64,000 bases of DNA, taken from positions 1 through 64,000 of the forward strand of contig WOUR01000007.1 of the NCBI GenBank assembly GCA_009772935.1, written 5' to 3'. Shown here one piece after another: positions 43,246 through 54,262 of the stretch. The stretch's first letter is position 1. Each line of letters begins with the position of its first letter. The DNA comes from Rhodospirillaceae bacterium (lineage in GTDB: Bacteria > Pseudomonadota > Alphaproteobacteria > Reyranellales > Reyranellaceae). A model generated the notes under the pieces. That model was not told the DNA's origin. It saw only the letters and a program-made list of their open reading frames with translations, and did no database searches. The position numbers and the translations under genes are program-made.

Positions 43246-45294
43246 ATGCCCAAGGTCAAGATCGACGGTGTCGAATTGGAGGTGCCGGCCGGCATCACGG
43301 TCCTGCAGGCCTGTGAGCTGGCGGGCGTAGAGATTCCGCGCTTCTGCTATCACGACCGGCTGTCGATCGCCGGAAACTGCCGCATGTGCCTGGTCGAGGT
43401 GAAGCCTGGCCCGCCCAAGCCGCAGGCGAGCTGTGCGCTGCCCGTCGCCGATAAGCAGGAGATCTTCACCCAGACGCCGACCGTGCAGAAGGCGCGCAAG
43501 GGCGTGATGGAGTTCCTGCTCATCAATCATCCGCTGGATTGCCCGATCTGTGACCAGGGCGGTGAGTGCGATCTGCAGGACCAGGCAATGGCCTACGGCT
43601 TCGACCGCAGCCGCTATCACGAGAACAAGCGCGCGGTGCCGGACAAGGAATTGGGCCCGCTCGTCAAGACGTCGATGAACCGTTGCATCCACTGCACGCG
43701 CTGCATCCGCTTCGCGACCGAGGTCGCCGGTGTCGAGCAGCTCGGCGCCACGGGCCGCGGCGAGAGCATGGAAGTCACGACCTATGTCGAGCAGGCGCTG
43801 TCGACCGAGCTCGCCGGCAACCTGGTCGATCTCTGCCCGGTCGGCGCGCTGACCTCCAAGCCCTACGCCTTCGAGGCTCGTCCCTGGGAGCTGACCAAGA
43901 CTGAGTCGGTCGACGTGCTGGACGCGCTGGGCTGCAATATCCGCATCGACTCCCGCGGCGCGCAGGTGATGCGCGTCCTGCCGCGCCTCAACGACGACGT
44001 GAACGAGGAGTGGATCTCGGACAAGACGCGCAACGCGATCGACGGGCTCCGTCATCAGCGGCTGGATCGGCCCTATGTCCGCACCAAGGGCAAGCTCGTC
44101 GAAGCGACCTGGGACCAGGCCTTCGCGGCCATCGCCGCCAAGCTGAACGGTCTGGACGGGAGCAAGATCGCCGCGATCGTCGGCGACCAGTGCGACGCCG
44201 AGTCCATGGTGGCGCTGAAGGACCTCATGGCGTCGCTGGGTTCACCCAACGTCGACTGCCGCCAGGACGGCGCCAAGATCGACGGGCCGCGCGGCAGCTA
44301 CATCTTCAATGCCGGTGTCCGCGGCATCGACCAGGCGGATGCCATCCTGCTGATCGGCACGAACCCGCGCGTCGAGTCGCCGGTGCTCAACGCCCGCATC
44401 CGCAAGCGCTATGTCCATGGGCGCTGCCCGATTGCCAGTATCGGCACCGCCGAAGACCTGACCTATCCGGTCGAGCGGCTGGGCGCGGGCCCCGCGACCT
44501 TGCGCGAACTTGTCGACGGCAAGCTCGGCTTCTTCGACAAACTCAAGGATGCGAAGCACCCGCTGATCGTCGTCGGCATGGGCGCGCTCGCCCGCGAGGA
44601 CGGCGGCGCCGTACTGGCGATGGCGTACGAACTGGCTGGCAAGCTGGACGCGGTGCGTGACGACTGGAACGGCTTTGCCGTGCTGCACACGGCGGCGGCG
44701 CGCGTCGGTGGGCTCGACCTCGGCCTGGTACCGGGCGAGGGCGGTCGCGACGTCGCCGGCATCCTGGAAGGTTGCCAGAAGAAGGAGATCGAGGCGGTCT
44801 TCCTGCTCGCGGCCGACGAGATCGACACCACGAAGCTGGGCAAGGCTTTCGTGGTCTACCAGGGTCACCACGGCGATGCCGGTGCCCACCGCGCCGACGT
44901 GATCCTGCCGGGCGCGGCCTACACCGAGAAGCCCGGCATCTACGTGAACACCGAGGGCCGGGTCCAGGTCGGCCGGCGCGCCGGCTATCCGCCGGGCGAC
45001 GCCCGCGAGGACTGGGCGATCCTGCGCGCGCTTTCGGAGCGACTCGGCAAGACTCTGCCTTACGACACGCTTCATCAGGTCCGGGCGCGGCTCGTGGCCG
45101 TGAACAAGGTCTTTGCGGCGATCGATCAGCAGGCACCCGGTGCGTGGGGACCGGTCGGCAAGCCCGGCACGACCACGGATGCGCCGCTCGCGTCGGCGGT
45201 GGCCAATTTCTACATGACCTGTCCGATCAGCCGCGCGTCGAGGACCATGGCCGATTGCATGGCCTCCCGGGCCCATCTCATGGCGGCGGAGTAG
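43246..45294 (+). CDS. nuoG: NADH-quinone oxidoreductase subunit G
   Basis: A 682-aa 75-kDa-type subunit. The N-terminal ferredoxin domain (N1b) has FCYHDRLSIAGNCRMCLVEV. The His-ligated N5 site lies in NHPLDCPICDQGGECDLQD. The N4 cysteines are in NRCIHCTRCIRF and LVDLCPVGALTSKP. The rest (from about 215) is a molybdopterin-oxidoreductase-like domain without catalytic metal. The shorter length without the extra N7 cluster matches the alphaproteobacterial/mitochondrial type. It ends 3 bases before nuoH. Confidence 0.97.
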   Translation: MPKVKIDGVELEVPAGITVLQACELAGVEIPRFCYHDRLSIAGNCRMCLVEVKPGPPKPQASCALPVADKQEIFTQTPTVQKARKGVMEFLLINHPLDCPICDQGGECDLQDQAMAYGFDRSRYHENKRAVPDKELGPLVKTSMNRCIHCTRCIRFATEVAGVEQLGATGRGESMEVTTYVEQALSTELAGNLVDLCPVGALTSKPYAFEARPWELTKTESVDVLDALGCNIRIDSRGAQVMRVLPRLNDDVNEEWISDKTRNAIDGLRHQRLDRPYVRTKGKLVEATWDQAFAAIAAKLNGLDGSKIAAIVGDQCDAESMVALKDLMASLGSPNVDCRQDGAKIDGPRGSYIFNAGVRGIDQADAILLIGTNPRVESPVLNARIRKRYVHGRCPIASIGTAEDLTYPVERLGAGPATLRELVDGKLGFFDKLKDAKHPLIVVGMGALAREDGGAVLAMAYELAGKLDAVRDDWNGFAVLHTAAARVGGLDLGLVPGEGGRDVAGILEGCQKKEIEAVFLLAADEIDTTKLGKAFVVYQGHHGDAGAHRADVILPGAAYTEKPGIYVNTEGRVQVGRRAGYPPGDAREDWAILRALSERLGKTLPYDTLHQVRARLVAVNKVFAAIDQQAPGAWGPVGKPGTTTDAPLASAVANFYMTCPISRASRTMADCMASRAHLMAAE

Positions 45295-45297
45295 GGT

Positions 45298-46335
45298 ATG
45301 TACGCCGATCTGATCACCTTCTTCACGACCAACTGGCTGGGCATGGCGATTGTCATGCTGGCACAGTGTCTCGCGGTGACCGTGCCGCTGCTGGTGGCCG
45401 TGGCCTACATGACCTATGTCGACCGCAAGGTCTGGGCCTCGATCCAGCTGCGCCGCGGCCCGAACGTGGTCGGCCCGTTCGGCCTGCTGCAGCCCTTCGC
45501 CGACGGCCTGAAGCTCGTCCTCAAGGAGACGATCGTCCCGTCGAGCGCCAACGGCATCCTGTTCATCATCGCGCCCATGATCGCCTTCATGACGGCGCTG
45601 GTCGCCTGGGCGGTCGTGCCGTTCGACGACGGCTGGGTGATCGCCGATATCAACGTCGGCATCCTCTATCTCTTCGCCATCTCGTCGCTGGGCGTCTATG
45701 GCATCATCATCGCGGGCTGGGCCTCGAACTCGAAATACGCGTTCCTCGGCGCGCTGCGCTCGGCGGCGCAGATGGTGTCCTACGAAGTCTCGATCGGCTT
45801 CGTGCTGATCACCGTGCTGCTGTGTGTCGGCTCGCTCAACCTGTCGCATGTCGTGCTGGCCCAATCCGGCTGGTTCTGGAACTGGTTCTGGCTGCCGCTT
45901 CTGCCGATGTTCGTGATCTTCTTCATCTCCGCCCTGGCGGAGACGAACCGCACGCCGTTCGACCTGCCGATGTCGGAAGCCGAGCTGGTGGCGGGCTTCC
46001 ACACCGAATACTCGGCCATGACCTTCGGCCTGTTCTTCCTCGGCGAATACGCCAACATGATTCTGCTCTCGGCCCTGGGCGCGGTCCTGTTCCTGGGCGG
46101 CTGGCACTCGCCGATCCCCTATGCACCGTTCACGCTCGTACCGGGCGTTGTGTGGTTCGCCCTCAAGATCGCCTTCCTGCTGTTCATCTTCAGCTGGACC
46201 AAGGGCACCCTGCCTCGCTACCGCTACGACCAGCTGATGCGGCTTGGCTGGAAGGTGTTCCTGCCCGTGTCGTTGGGCTGGGTCGTCCTCACTGCTGCCG
46301 TCCTGACGTTCGGCGGCTGGCTGCCGAAGCCCTAG
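45298..46335 (+). CDS. nuoH: NADH-quinone oxidoreductase subunit H
   Basis: A 345-aa membrane subunit, homologue of mitochondrial ND1, with eight or nine helices. It joins the membrane and peripheral arms and forms the entry of the quinone tunnel. Conserved loops include [39 protein letters not shown] and [20 protein letters not shown], whose acidic residues belong to the E channel. Start codon three bases after the nuoG stop. Confidence 0.98.
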   Translation: MYADLITFFTTNWLGMAIVMLAQCLAVTVPLLVAVAYMTYVDRKVWASIQLRRGPNVVGPFGLLQPFADGLKLVLKETIVPSSANGILFIIAPMIAFMTALVAWAVVPFDDGWVIADINVGILYLFAISSLGVYGIIIAGWASNSKYAFLGALRSAAQMVSYEVSIGFVLITVLLCVGSLNLSHVVLAQSGWFWNWFWLPLLPMFVIFFISALAETNRTPFDLPMSEAELVAGFHTEYSAMTFGLFFLGEYANMILLSALGAVLFLGGWHSPIPYAPFTLVPGVVWFALKIAFLLFIFSWTKGTLPRYRYDQLMRLGWKVFLPVSLGWVVLTAAVLTFGGWLPKP

Positions 46336-46347
46336 GAGCAATCGCCA

Positions 46348-46836
46348 ATGGCTTCCCTCGACCGTACCGCGCGCGCTTTCCTGCTCTCCGAGCTGCTGGC
46401 GGGCTTTGCCCTCACCCTGAAGTACATGTTCAAGCCCAAGGTTACGGTGAACTATCCTTACGAGAAGGGGCCGCTCAGCTCGCGCTTCCGCGGCGAGCAT
46501 GCGCTGCGCCGCTACCCCAACGGTGAGGAGCGCTGCATTGCGTGTAAGCTGTGCGAGGCGATCTGCCCCGCCCAGGCCATCACCATCGAGGCCGAGCCGC
46601 GCGACGACGGCAGCCGGCGTACGACGCGCTACGACATCGACATGACGAAGTGCATCTATTGCGGTTTCTGTCAGGAAGCCTGCCCGGTCGATGCAATCGT
46701 GGAGGGGCCGAACTTCGAGTTCTCGACCGAGACGCGCGAGGAACTCATGTACGACAAGAACAAGCTGCTCGCGAACGGCGACCGGTGGGAGACCCTGATC
46801 GCGGCGAACCTCCACTCCGAAGCGGCGTATCGCTGA
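46348..46836 (+). CDS. nuoI: NADH-quinone oxidoreductase subunit I
   Basis: A 162-aa subunit with two [4Fe-4S] clusters (N6a and N6b) of the 8-Fe ferredoxin type: [16 protein letters not shown] and [16 protein letters not shown]. An amphipathic N-terminal helix lies along the membrane ([18 protein letters not shown]). It carries electrons from NuoG to NuoB. AGGAG lies upstream of the ATG. Confidence 0.98.
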   Translation: MASLDRTARAFLLSELLAGFALTLKYMFKPKVTVNYPYEKGPLSSRFRGEHALRRYPNGEERCIACKLCEAICPAQAITIEAEPRDDGSRRTTRYDIDMTKCIYCGFCQEACPVDAIVEGPNFEFSTETREELMYDKNKLLANGDRWETLIAANLHSEAAYR

Positions 46837-46860
46837 GCCGGGCGGGGGGAGAGACAGATC

Positions 46861-47475
46861 ATGATACTCCAGGCCCTGGCCTTCTACGTCTTTGCCGCGA
46901 TCACGGTGGCTGCGGCCGCCATGGTCGTGGTCTCGCGCAATCCCGTCTATTCGGTGCTCTTCCTGATCCTGGCGTTCTTCAACGCCGCAGGCCTGTTCCT
47001 GCTGATCGGGGCCGAGTTCATCGCGATGATCCTGGTGATCGTCTATGTCGGGGCGGTGGCGGTGCTCTTCCTCTTCGTGGTCATGATGCTCGACATCAAC
47101 CTCACCGAGCTGCGCGAGGGGTTCCTCGATTACTTCCCGGTGGGCGCGCTGATCGGCGCGGTGCTGTTCGCCGAGCTGCTGCTGGGCGTCGGCATCATCG
47201 GCGCCGGCTCGACGACCGTCGCGGGCCTGAATGCGCATGGCGCCCAGGTGATGGCGATCGAGAATACGCGCGCCATCGGGCGGGTGCTCTACACCCAGTA
47301 CTTCTATCTCTTCCAGGTCGCTGGTCTGGTGCTGCTGGTCGCCATGATCGGCGCCATCGTGCTCACCCTGCGCAGCCGGCCGGGCGTCCGCCGTCAGAAG
47401 GCGGTGGATCAGATCAACCGCTCGAAGGAACAGTCCATCACGGTGGTCAAGGTTCCGACGCGGGGAGGGGTGTGA
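46861..47475 (+). CDS. nuoJ: NADH-quinone oxidoreductase subunit J
   Basis: A 204-aa ND6-like membrane subunit with five helices. The conserved third helix [19 protein letters not shown] contains the pi-bulge region that couples redox change to proton pumping in homologues. The cytoplasmic tail ends with basic residues ([15 protein letters not shown]). Its stop overlaps the nuoK start. Confidence 0.96.
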   Translation: MILQALAFYVFAAITVAAAAMVVVSRNPVYSVLFLILAFFNAAGLFLLIGAEFIAMILVIVYVGAVAVLFLFVVMMLDINLTELREGFLDYFPVGALIGAVLFAELLLGVGIIGAGSTTVAGLNAHGAQVMAIENTRAIGRVLYTQYFYLFQVAGLVLLVAMIGAIVLTLRSRPGVRRQKAVDQINRSKEQSITVVKVPTRGGV

Positions 47476-47783
47476 TGACGATCGGGCTCGGCCACTATCT
47501 CACCGTTGCCGCGGTGCTGTTCACGATGGGCATCCTGGGCATCTTCCTGAACCGCAAGAACGTCATCGTCATCCTGATGTGCGTCGAACTGATGCTGCTC
47601 GCGGTGAACATCAACCTGGTGGCCTTTTCGGTCTTCCAGGGCAACGTCGTGGGACAGATCTTCGCCATGCTGGTGCTGACCGTGGCCGCCGCGGAGGCGG
47701 CGATCGGGCTGGCGATCCTGGTGGTCTATTTCCGCAATCGCGGAACGATCGAAGTCGAAGACATCAATGCGATGAAGGGCTAG
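47475..47783 (+). CDS. nuoK: NADH-quinone oxidoreductase subunit K
   Basis: A 102-aa ND4L-like subunit with three helices. Two buried glutamates used in proton transfer are in [11 protein letters not shown] and [13 protein letters not shown]. The ATG at 47475 overlaps the nuoJ stop (TGATG). The much longer open frame upstream (from 46551) is a shadow over nuoI and nuoJ. Confidence 0.97.
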   Translation: MTIGLGHYLTVAAVLFTMGILGIFLNRKNVIVILMCVELMLLAVNINLVAFSVFQGNVVGQIFAMLVLTVAAAEAAIGLAILVVYFRNRGTIEVEDINAMKG

Positions 47784-47796
47784 GGGCGCGCTCATC

Positions 47797-49764
47797 ATGG
47801 ATCTCGCCATCAAGCTCATCGTCTTCCTGCCGCTGGTCGCGGCGGCGATCGCCGGCCTCTTCTGCCGCGTCATCGGCGCACGTCCTGCGCAGATCGTGAC
47901 CTGCGCGGCGCTGCTGATCGCGGCGGCCCTCTCGGTCTTCGTCTTCGTCAAGATCGGCTTCGGGACGGAGAAGCTGATCGTCGTGAAGCTTTTCTCCTGG
48001 ATCGATTCAGGGACCCTGGACATCTCCTGGGCGCTGCGCGTCGACACGCTGACCGCCGTCATGCTGATCGTGGTCACCGGCGTGTCGTCGATGGTCCACA
48101 TCTATTCCATCGGCTACATGGAAGACGATCCCAGCATCCCGCGCTTCATGGCGTATCTCAGCCTGTTCACCTTCTTCATGCTGATGCTGGTGACGGCCGA
48201 CAACCTCGTGCAGCTCTTCTTCGGCTGGGAAGGGGTGGGCCTCGCCTCCTACCTGCTGATCGGCTTCTGGTACGACAAGCCGTCGGCCAATGCCGCCGCG
48301 ATGAAGGCCTTCATCGTGAACCGGGTCGGCGACTTCGGCTTCGCGCTGGGCATCTTTGCCGTCTGGATGCTGTCGGGCTCGGTCGGCTTCGAGGAGATCT
48401 TCGGCAAGGCGCCGCAGATGGCGCAGATGCGCATCCAGTTCCTCGGCATGGACCTGCCGGCGCTGGAGACCGCCTGCCTGCTGCTGTTCGTCGGCGCGAT
48501 GGGCAAGTCGGCGCAGCTCGGCCTGCACACCTGGCTGCCGGACGCGATGGAAGGCCCGACGCCGGTCTCGGCCCTGATCCATGCCGCCACGATGGTGACT
48601 GCCGGCGTCTTCATGGTCTGCCGCCTGTCGCCGCTGTTCGAACTGGCGCCGACCGCCTCCATGGTCGTGACGCTGATCGGCGCCGCGACGGCCTTCTTTG
48701 CCGCCACCGTCGGCCTGACCCAGTTCGACATCAAGCGGGTGGTCGCCTATTCGACCTGCAGCCAGCTCGGCTACATGTTCTTCGCCTGCGGCGTCGGTGG
48801 TTATTCAGGCGCCATGTTCCATCTCACGACGCACGCTTTCTTCAAGGCGCTGCTGTTCCTTGGCTCAGGCTCGGTGATCCACTGCCTCCATCACGAGCAG
48901 GACATGCGCAAGATGGGCGGGGTGCGCGAGAAGGCACCCCAGACCTTCATCCTGATGTGGATCGGGACGCTGGCGCTGTCGGGCATCGGCATCCCGTTCA
49001 TCCTGGGCAACGGCCTGGGATTCGCGGGCTTCTACTCCAAGGACATCATGCTGGAGTCGGCCTTCGGTGTTCACACCACGGTCGGCCTGATCGCCTTCTG
49101 GCTGGGCGTGATCGCCGCCTTCATGACGGCGTTCTATTCGACGCGCCTGATGTTCATGACCTTCTACGGCAAGTATCGCGGCGATCATCACACCTGGGAT
49201 CACGCCCACGAATCACCGCTGGTCATGATGATCCCGCTCTACGTGCTGGGCGTCGGCGCCGCCTTTTCGGGCCTGGTCGGCTACGACTGGTTCGTCGGCC
49301 ATGACTGGAAGGCCTTCTGGGGCAATTCGCTCGCCGTGAAGGCCACGGAAGAGGTGCTGCACCATGCGCACGAAGTGCCACTCTGGGTGAAGCTGCTGCC
49401 GCTGGCGTTCGCGATCGCCGGCATCGCCCTCAGTTACTACTACTACGTCCTGCGCACCGACATGCCGGAGCGCACGGTGAAGCGGTTCCCCGGCCTGCAC
49501 GCACTGTTCTACAACAAGTGGTACTTCGACGAACTCTACGATGCGGTGTTCGTGAAACCCTCGCTGGCGATCGGCCGCTTCCTCTGGAAGAAAGGTGACG
49601 GCGCCACGATCGACGGGCTCGGTCCCGACAACGTGGCTGCTCGCGCCCAGGACATGGCTGGCATGCTGATGCGCTTCCAGAGTGGCTATCTCTATCACTA
49701 TGCGTTCGTGATGCTGGTCGGCGTCGCCGGTCTCGTTACCTATTTCATGCTGTCGGCGAGGTAA
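47797..49764 (+). CDS. nuoL: NADH-quinone oxidoreductase subunit L
   Basis: A 655-aa antiporter-like subunit (ND5) at the distal end of the membrane arm. It has about 16 helices, the last being part of the long lateral helix and its anchor. Conserved stretches are [39 protein letters not shown] and [15 protein letters not shown]. The Lys and Glu of these lie on the proton path. nuoM starts 8 bases after its stop codon. Confidence 0.97.
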   Translation: MDLAIKLIVFLPLVAAAIAGLFCRVIGARPAQIVTCAALLIAAALSVFVFVKIGFGTEKLIVVKLFSWIDSGTLDISWALRVDTLTAVMLIVVTGVSSMVHIYSIGYMEDDPSIPRFMAYLSLFTFFMLMLVTADNLVQLFFGWEGVGLASYLLIGFWYDKPSANAAAMKAFIVNRVGDFGFALGIFAVWMLSGSVGFEEIFGKAPQMAQMRIQFLGMDLPALETACLLLFVGAMGKSAQLGLHTWLPDAMEGPTPVSALIHAATMVTAGVFMVCRLSPLFELAPTASMVVTLIGAATAFFAATVGLTQFDIKRVVAYSTCSQLGYMFFACGVGGYSGAMFHLTTHAFFKALLFLGSGSVIHCLHHEQDMRKMGGVREKAPQTFILMWIGTLALSGIGIPFILGNGLGFAGFYSKDIMLESAFGVHTTVGLIAFWLGVIAAFMTAFYSTRLMFMTFYGKYRGDHHTWDHAHESPLVMMIPLYVLGVGAAFSGLVGYDWFVGHDWKAFWGNSLAVKATEEVLHHAHEVPLWVKLLPLAFAIAGIALSYYYYVLRTDMPERTVKRFPGLHALFYNKWYFDELYDAVFVKPSLAIGRFLWKKGDGATIDGLGPDNVAARAQDMAGMLMRFQSGYLYHYAFVMLVGVAGLVTYFMLSAR

Positions 49765-49772
49765 GGCCCCCG

Positions 49773-51287
49773 ATGTCGAGCTGGCCCATCCTCTCCCTGA
49801 TCACGTTCCTGCCACTGGTGGGAGCGTTTTTCTGCCTGATCGTCAACGGCCCGAAGGAGGCCGTGGATCGCAACTGCCGCAGCGTGGCGCTGGTTACGAC
49901 GCTCGCGACCTTCCTGATCTCGCTGCTTCTCTGGATCCGCTTCGATCCGACGAAGGCAGGGTTCCAGTTCGAGGAGAAGGTGGCTTGGGTGCCGGCTCTT
50001 AATATCGGCTACCATGCCGGTATCGATGGCATCTCGCTGTTCTTCGTGCTGCTGTCGACCCTGCTGACACCGATCTGCATCCTGGCGAGCTGGGAATCGA
50101 TCAAGGTTCGCGTCAAGGAATACATGATCGCGTTCCTCGTGCTCGAGACCTTCATGGTCGGCATGTTCTGCGCGCTCGACCTCGCGCTGTTCTACATCTT
50201 CTTCGAAGGTGTCCTCATCCCGATGTTCCTGATCATCGGCGTGTGGGGCGGCAAGCGGCGCGTCTACGCGGCCTTCAAGTTCTTTCTCTACACGCTGCTC
50301 GGCTCGGTGCTGATGCTGCTGGCGATCATCGCCGTCTACTGGCAGGTCGGTACGACCGATTTGCCGACGGCGATGGAGAAGCTCGACCTGCCGTTCACCT
50401 GGCAGTGCTGGCTGTGGCTGGCCTTCTTTGCCTCGTTTGCGGTGAAGGTGCCGATGTGGCCGGTCCACACCTGGCTGCCGGACGCCCACGTCGAGGCGCC
50501 GACCGCGGGCTCCGTCATCCTGGCAGGTGTGTTGCTGAAGATGGGCGGTTACGGCTTCCTGCGCTTCTCGATCCCGCTGTTTCCCGAGGCGACCCAGTAC
50601 TTCGCGCCGATGGTCTTCGCCCTCTCCATCGTGGCCGTGATCTACACCTCGCTGGTCGCGCTGGTGCAGGAGGACATGAAGAAGCTGATCGCCTATTCGT
50701 CGGTCGCCCACATGGGCTTCGTGACGATCGGCGCGTTCGTCATGAACATGCAGGGCGTGCAGGGCTCGATCTTCCAGATGCTGAGCCACGGCATCGTGTC
50801 GGCCGCGCTCTTCCTCTGCGTCGGCGTGGTCTACGACCGCATGCACACCCGCGAGATCGCGGCCTATGGCGGCCTCGTGCATCGCATGCCGCGCTACGCC
50901 TTCACCTTCCTGTTCTTCACCCTGGCGAGCGTGGGGCTGCCCGGCCTGTCGGGATTCGTCGGCGAGTTCCTGGTCTTGCTGGGCGCCTTCAAGGCCAATA
51001 CCTGGGTGGCGTTCCTGGCGTCGACCAGCCTCATCCTGGGCGCTGCCTACGCACTGTGGCTCTATCGCAAGATCGTGTTCGGCGAGCTCACCAAGGACTC
51101 GCTCAAGGGCATCCTCGACATGAACGGTCGCGAGATCGCGATCTTCCTGCCGCTGGTGCTGCTGACGATCTGGATGGGTATCTATCCCAATTCCTTCCTC
51201 GACCCGATGGCGCCGGCCGTGGACAAGCTGATCGGCGACTATCAGGCGGCTTTGAAGCTCGCCCGCACCGCGGCGCTGGTACCGTGA
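49773..51287 (+). CDS. nuoM: NADH-quinone oxidoreductase subunit M
   Basis: A 504-aa antiporter-like subunit (ND4) with about 14 helices. Landmarks are [20 protein letters not shown] with the key glutamate, [20 protein letters not shown], and [18 protein letters not shown]. It pumps one of the four protons per NADH. It follows nuoL and precedes nuoN with short gaps. Confidence 0.97.
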   Translation: MSSWPILSLITFLPLVGAFFCLIVNGPKEAVDRNCRSVALVTTLATFLISLLLWIRFDPTKAGFQFEEKVAWVPALNIGYHAGIDGISLFFVLLSTLLTPICILASWESIKVRVKEYMIAFLVLETFMVGMFCALDLALFYIFFEGVLIPMFLIIGVWGGKRRVYAAFKFFLYTLLGSVLMLLAIIAVYWQVGTTDLPTAMEKLDLPFTWQCWLWLAFFASFAVKVPMWPVHTWLPDAHVEAPTAGSVILAGVLLKMGGYGFLRFSIPLFPEATQYFAPMVFALSIVAVIYTSLVALVQEDMKKLIAYSSVAHMGFVTIGAFVMNMQGVQGSIFQMLSHGIVSAALFLCVGVVYDRMHTREIAAYGGLVHRMPRYAFTFLFFTLASVGLPGLSGFVGEFLVLLGAFKANTWVAFLASTSLILGAAYALWLYRKIVFGELTKDSLKGILDMNGREIAIFLPLVLLTIWMGIYPNSFLDPMAPAVDKLIGDYQAALKLARTAALVP

Positions 51288-51300
51288 GCGGCCGGGAGTA

Positions 51301-52749
51301 ATGAACATGATCGTCGGTCTCGAATCCTGGACCCTGGCCCGGCCGGAAATCTTCCTCGCCGCGGCCACCGCGCTGCTGCTGATCTACGGCGTCGTTCGGG
51401 GCGAAATCGCCACGCCGTTCGTGTCGGTGGCGACCTCGGCCGCTCTGCTCGTGACGGCGGCGCTGCTGTTCCTGCCCTACCGCGAAGGGCCGGCCTTTTC
51501 CTCGCTGTTCATCGTCGACCGCCTGACCGCGACCATGAAGGTCATGGTGCTGGTGGGCTCCGCCATCGCCATCCTGATGTCGCGTGCCTATTTCGAGCAG
51601 GCCAAGGCCTGGCGGTTCGAGTATCCGATCCTGGTCGCCCTGGCGACGCTCGGCATGATGCTGATGATCTCGGCCAACGACCTGATGGCGCTCTATGTCG
51701 GTCTCGAACTTCAGTCGCTGGCGCTCTACGTCATCGCCTCGTTCCAGCGCGACAGCATCCGGTCGACCGAGGCCGGCGTGAAGTACTTCGTCCTGGGCTC
51801 GGTCGCCTCGGGCATGCTGCTGTTCGGATCGTCGCTCATCTATGGCTTCTGTGGGGGCACGGCCTTCGTCCAGATCTCCGGTGCGCTGGCCGACGGCCGT
51901 GCGACCGAAATCGGCGTGATCATCGGCCTGGTGTTCGTGGTCGCGGGTCTCGCCTTCAAGGTCTCGGCCGTGCCGTTCCACATGTGGACTCCGGACGTCT
52001 ATGAGGGTGCTCCGACGCCGGTGACGGCGCTGTTCGCGGTCGCCCCCAAGATCGCCGCCCTGTCGCTGCTGGTGTCGGTCCTGATGGGCCCGTTCAAGCC
52101 GCTGTTCGCGCAATGGCAGCAGATCATCGTCGTGGCCTCGGTGCTGTCGATGGCGCTGGGCGCCTTCGCCGCGCTGCGCCAGCAGAACATCAAGCGCCTC
52201 ATGGCCTATTCGTCGATCGGCAATGTCGGCTACATTCTGCTGGGTGTCGCGAGCGGCACCGAGAAGGGCATCCAGGCGGTGGTTTTCTATCTCGCCATCT
52301 ACTTGGTCATGACCCTGGGCGTCTTCGCCACCGTCCTGATGATGAAGCGCCGCAACATCATGGTCGAGCAGGTCTCCGACCTCGCGGGTCTCGCCCGCAG
52401 CCAGCCGATGATGGCGCTCGGCATGCTGATCTTCATGTTCTCGCTGGCCGGCATTCCGCCGCTGGCGGGTTTCTGGGGCAAGCTCTACATCTTCATGGCC
52501 GCGGTCGAGGCCAAGCTGTTCATTCCCGCGGTACTGGGCGTGCTCGCCTCCGTGGTGGCCTCGTACTACTATCTGCGCATCGTGAAGGTGATGTACTTCG
52601 ATGAGCCGGCCGAGGCGATCGACCGGCCGGCCTTCGGGGTCAATCGTGTGGTGGCACTGGTGGCGGCCTTCCTGATCGCCGTCTTCTCCTTGGTGCCGCA
52701 GCCCCTCAGCGTGATCGCCGAAGCGGCCGCCAGGGGCCTGTTCCCGTGA
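51301..52749 (+). CDS. nuoN: NADH-quinone oxidoreductase subunit N
   Basis: A 482-aa antiporter-like subunit (ND2) with about 14 helices. It contains MALYVGLELQSLALYVIASF, FKVSAVPFHMWTPDVYEGAP and LMAYSSIGNVGYILLGV. It completes the 14-gene set nuoA-N, which here has no inserted foreign gene. Its last four bases (GTGA) contain the start of the biotin ligase gene. Confidence 0.97.
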   Translation: MNMIVGLESWTLARPEIFLAAATALLLIYGVVRGEIATPFVSVATSAALLVTAALLFLPYREGPAFSSLFIVDRLTATMKVMVLVGSAIAILMSRAYFEQAKAWRFEYPILVALATLGMMLMISANDLMALYVGLELQSLALYVIASFQRDSIRSTEAGVKYFVLGSVASGMLLFGSSLIYGFCGGTAFVQISGALADGRATEIGVIIGLVFVVAGLAFKVSAVPFHMWTPDVYEGAPTPVTALFAVAPKIAALSLLVSVLMGPFKPLFAQWQQIIVVASVLSMALGAFAALRQQNIKRLMAYSSIGNVGYILLGVASGTEKGIQAVVFYLAIYLVMTLGVFATVLMMKRRNIMVEQVSDLAGLARSQPMMALGMLIFMFSLAGIPPLAGFWGKLYIFMAAVEAKLFIPAVLGVLASVVASYYYLRIVKVMYFDEPAEAIDRPAFGVNRVVALVAAFLIAVFSLVPQPLSVIAEAAARGLFP

Positions 52750-53480
52750 CCTCGGTGCCCGTCCTTCCGGACGGGTGGACGCTGGTCGTGCTCGAAAGCG
52801 TCGGCAGTACCAACGACGAGGCCACCCGCCTGGCCGATGCCGGCGCGCCCGAGGGCACCGTCGTCTGGGCGCGCGAGCAGTCAGGTGGGCGCGGTCGCCG
52901 CGGCCGAAACTGGGCGTCGCCGGTCGGCAACCTCTACAGTTCCACGATCCTGCGGCCCGGCTGCATGGCACCGCAGGCCGCCGAACTGGGGTTCGTCGCG
53001 GCGCTCGCGATCGGCGACCTCGTGCCGGCGGATCGTAGCGTTCGCCTGAAATGGCCCAATGACGTCCTGGTCGACGGCGGCAAGGTCGCGGGAATCCTTC
53101 TGGAGAGCGCGATCGGCCAGGACGGGCTGGTCGAGCATGTTGTGGCTGGCATCGGCGTGAACGTCGCCTTCGCACCGCAGCTGCCTGAGATGCGTTATCC
53201 CGGCGCGGCGCTGGGTGGAACGGTCGAGGCGGCGCTGGAGGGTCTCACGCGCGCCCTGGCGGCCCGGTTGGCGCAATGGCGCCAGGACGGGTTCGAGACG
53301 GTGCGCCGCGAATGGCTGGCGAAGGCGGGGCCGCTGGGGGCCGAAGTCGACGTCAGGCTGGGCGAGGGGATCGTCCGGGGCCGGTTCGCAGGGCTGGACC
53401 GCGAAGGCGCTCTCCTGCTGGATACGGCGGAAGGGCCGCGCAAGATCGTGTCGGGTGAATTGCTGGGCCGGGCGGCCTGA
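52746..53480 (+). CDS. birA: biotin--[acetyl-CoA-carboxylase] ligase
   Basis: A 244-aa biotin protein ligase. It activates biotin with ATP and attaches it to the carboxylase carrier lysine. The biotin/AMP loop is SGGRGRRGRNWASP, followed by LKWPNDVLVDGGKVAGIL and a small SH3-like C-terminal domain (GLDREGALLLDT). There is no N-terminal helix-turn-helix, so it is the monofunctional kind and cannot act as biotin repressor. GTG start overlaps the nuoN stop, a linkage frequent in alphaproteobacteria. Confidence 0.94.
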   Translation: MTSVPVLPDGWTLVVLESVGSTNDEATRLADAGAPEGTVVWAREQSGGRGRRGRNWASPVGNLYSSTILRPGCMAPQAAELGFVAALAIGDLVPADRSVRLKWPNDVLVDGGKVAGILLESAIGQDGLVEHVVAGIGVNVAFAPQLPEMRYPGAALGGTVEAALEGLTRALAARLAQWRQDGFETVRREWLAKAGPLGAEVDVRLGEGIVRGRFAGLDREGALLLDTAEGPRKIVSGELLGRAA

Positions 53481-53491
53481 GGAGGGCGGGA

Positions 53492-54262
53492 ATGCTGCTG
53501 GCCATCGACGTTGGCAACACCAACTCGAAGTTCGTCGTCTTCGATCAAGACAGGATCGTCGCCGCGTGGCGCCTGCGTACCGAGTCCAAGCGCACGGCCG
53601 ACGAGTATGCCGCCTGGGTTACGCAGCTCATGCATTTGCAGGGCTTCGATCCAAAGTCGATCAAGGGTGCGATCCTGGCCAGCGTCGTGCCGGCGGTGAA
53701 CACGCACCTGCGGCGACTCTGCGAGAATTACTTCCACAGCAAGCTGTTGATCGTCGGCGAGCCCGACTGCGAACTGGGGATCAAGGTCCTGATCGACCGG
53801 CCAGCGGAGGCGGGTGCCGATCGTCTCGTCGGCGTCATCGCCGGCCATACGAAATATGGCGGGCCACTGATCACGATCGACTTCGGCAGCGCCACGACCT
53901 TCGACCTCGCCGACAAGGACGGCAACTTCATCGGTGGCGTGTTCGCGCCGGGCGTCGAACTGACGATCGAGGCCTTCTACCTGATGACGGCGCGCCTGCC
54001 GCGCATCCGGGTCGAGAAGCCGGCCCGCGTGATCGGCAAAAGCACAGTGGCCAACATGCAGTCAGGCATCTTCTGGGGTTATGTCGGGTTGATCGAGAGC
54101 CTGATCAGGCGCATCCGCGAGGAGTTTGGCGAGCCCATGAAGGTGATCGCCACGGGCGGACTCGCCAGCGTGTTCAAGGACGAGATCGGATTGTTCGACT
54201 TCATCGAGCCCGACCTGATGTCGCTCGGCCTGCTGGAGATCTGGCGGCGCAACCGCGGATGA
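53492..54262 (+). CDS. coaX: type III pantothenate kinase
   Basis: A 256-aa ASKHA-fold kinase that phosphorylates pantothenate, the first step of CoA synthesis. Motifs are AIDVGNTNSKFVVFD (phosphate loop), AGADRLVGVIAG and ITIDFGSATTFDL with the catalytic aspartate. The type III enzyme is not inhibited by CoA. It lies 11 bases after birA and overlaps the RNase J gene by ATGA. Confidence 0.95.
   Translation: MLLAIDVGNTNSKFVVFDQDRIVAAWRLRTESKRTADEYAAWVTQLMHLQGFDPKSIKGAILASVVPAVNTHLRRLCENYFHSKLLIVGEPDCELGIKVLIDRPAEAGADRLVGVIAGHTKYGGPLITIDFGSATTFDLADKDGNFIGGVFAPGVELTIEAFYLMTARLPRIRVEKPARVIGKSTVANMQSGIFWGYVGLIESLIRRIREEFGEPMKVIATGGLASVFKDEIGLFDFIEPDLMSLGLLEIWRRNRG

Noticed and set aside
44242-47238. 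998-codon antisense frame across nuoG to nuoJ
   Set aside because: It mirrors four well-supported nuo genes; the translation is low-complexity (Arg, His, Asp, Gln) with no domain.
51103-53175. 690-codon antisense frame over nuoM, nuoN and birA
   Set aside because: Shadow frame with charged low-complexity translation; plus-strand genes here are certain.
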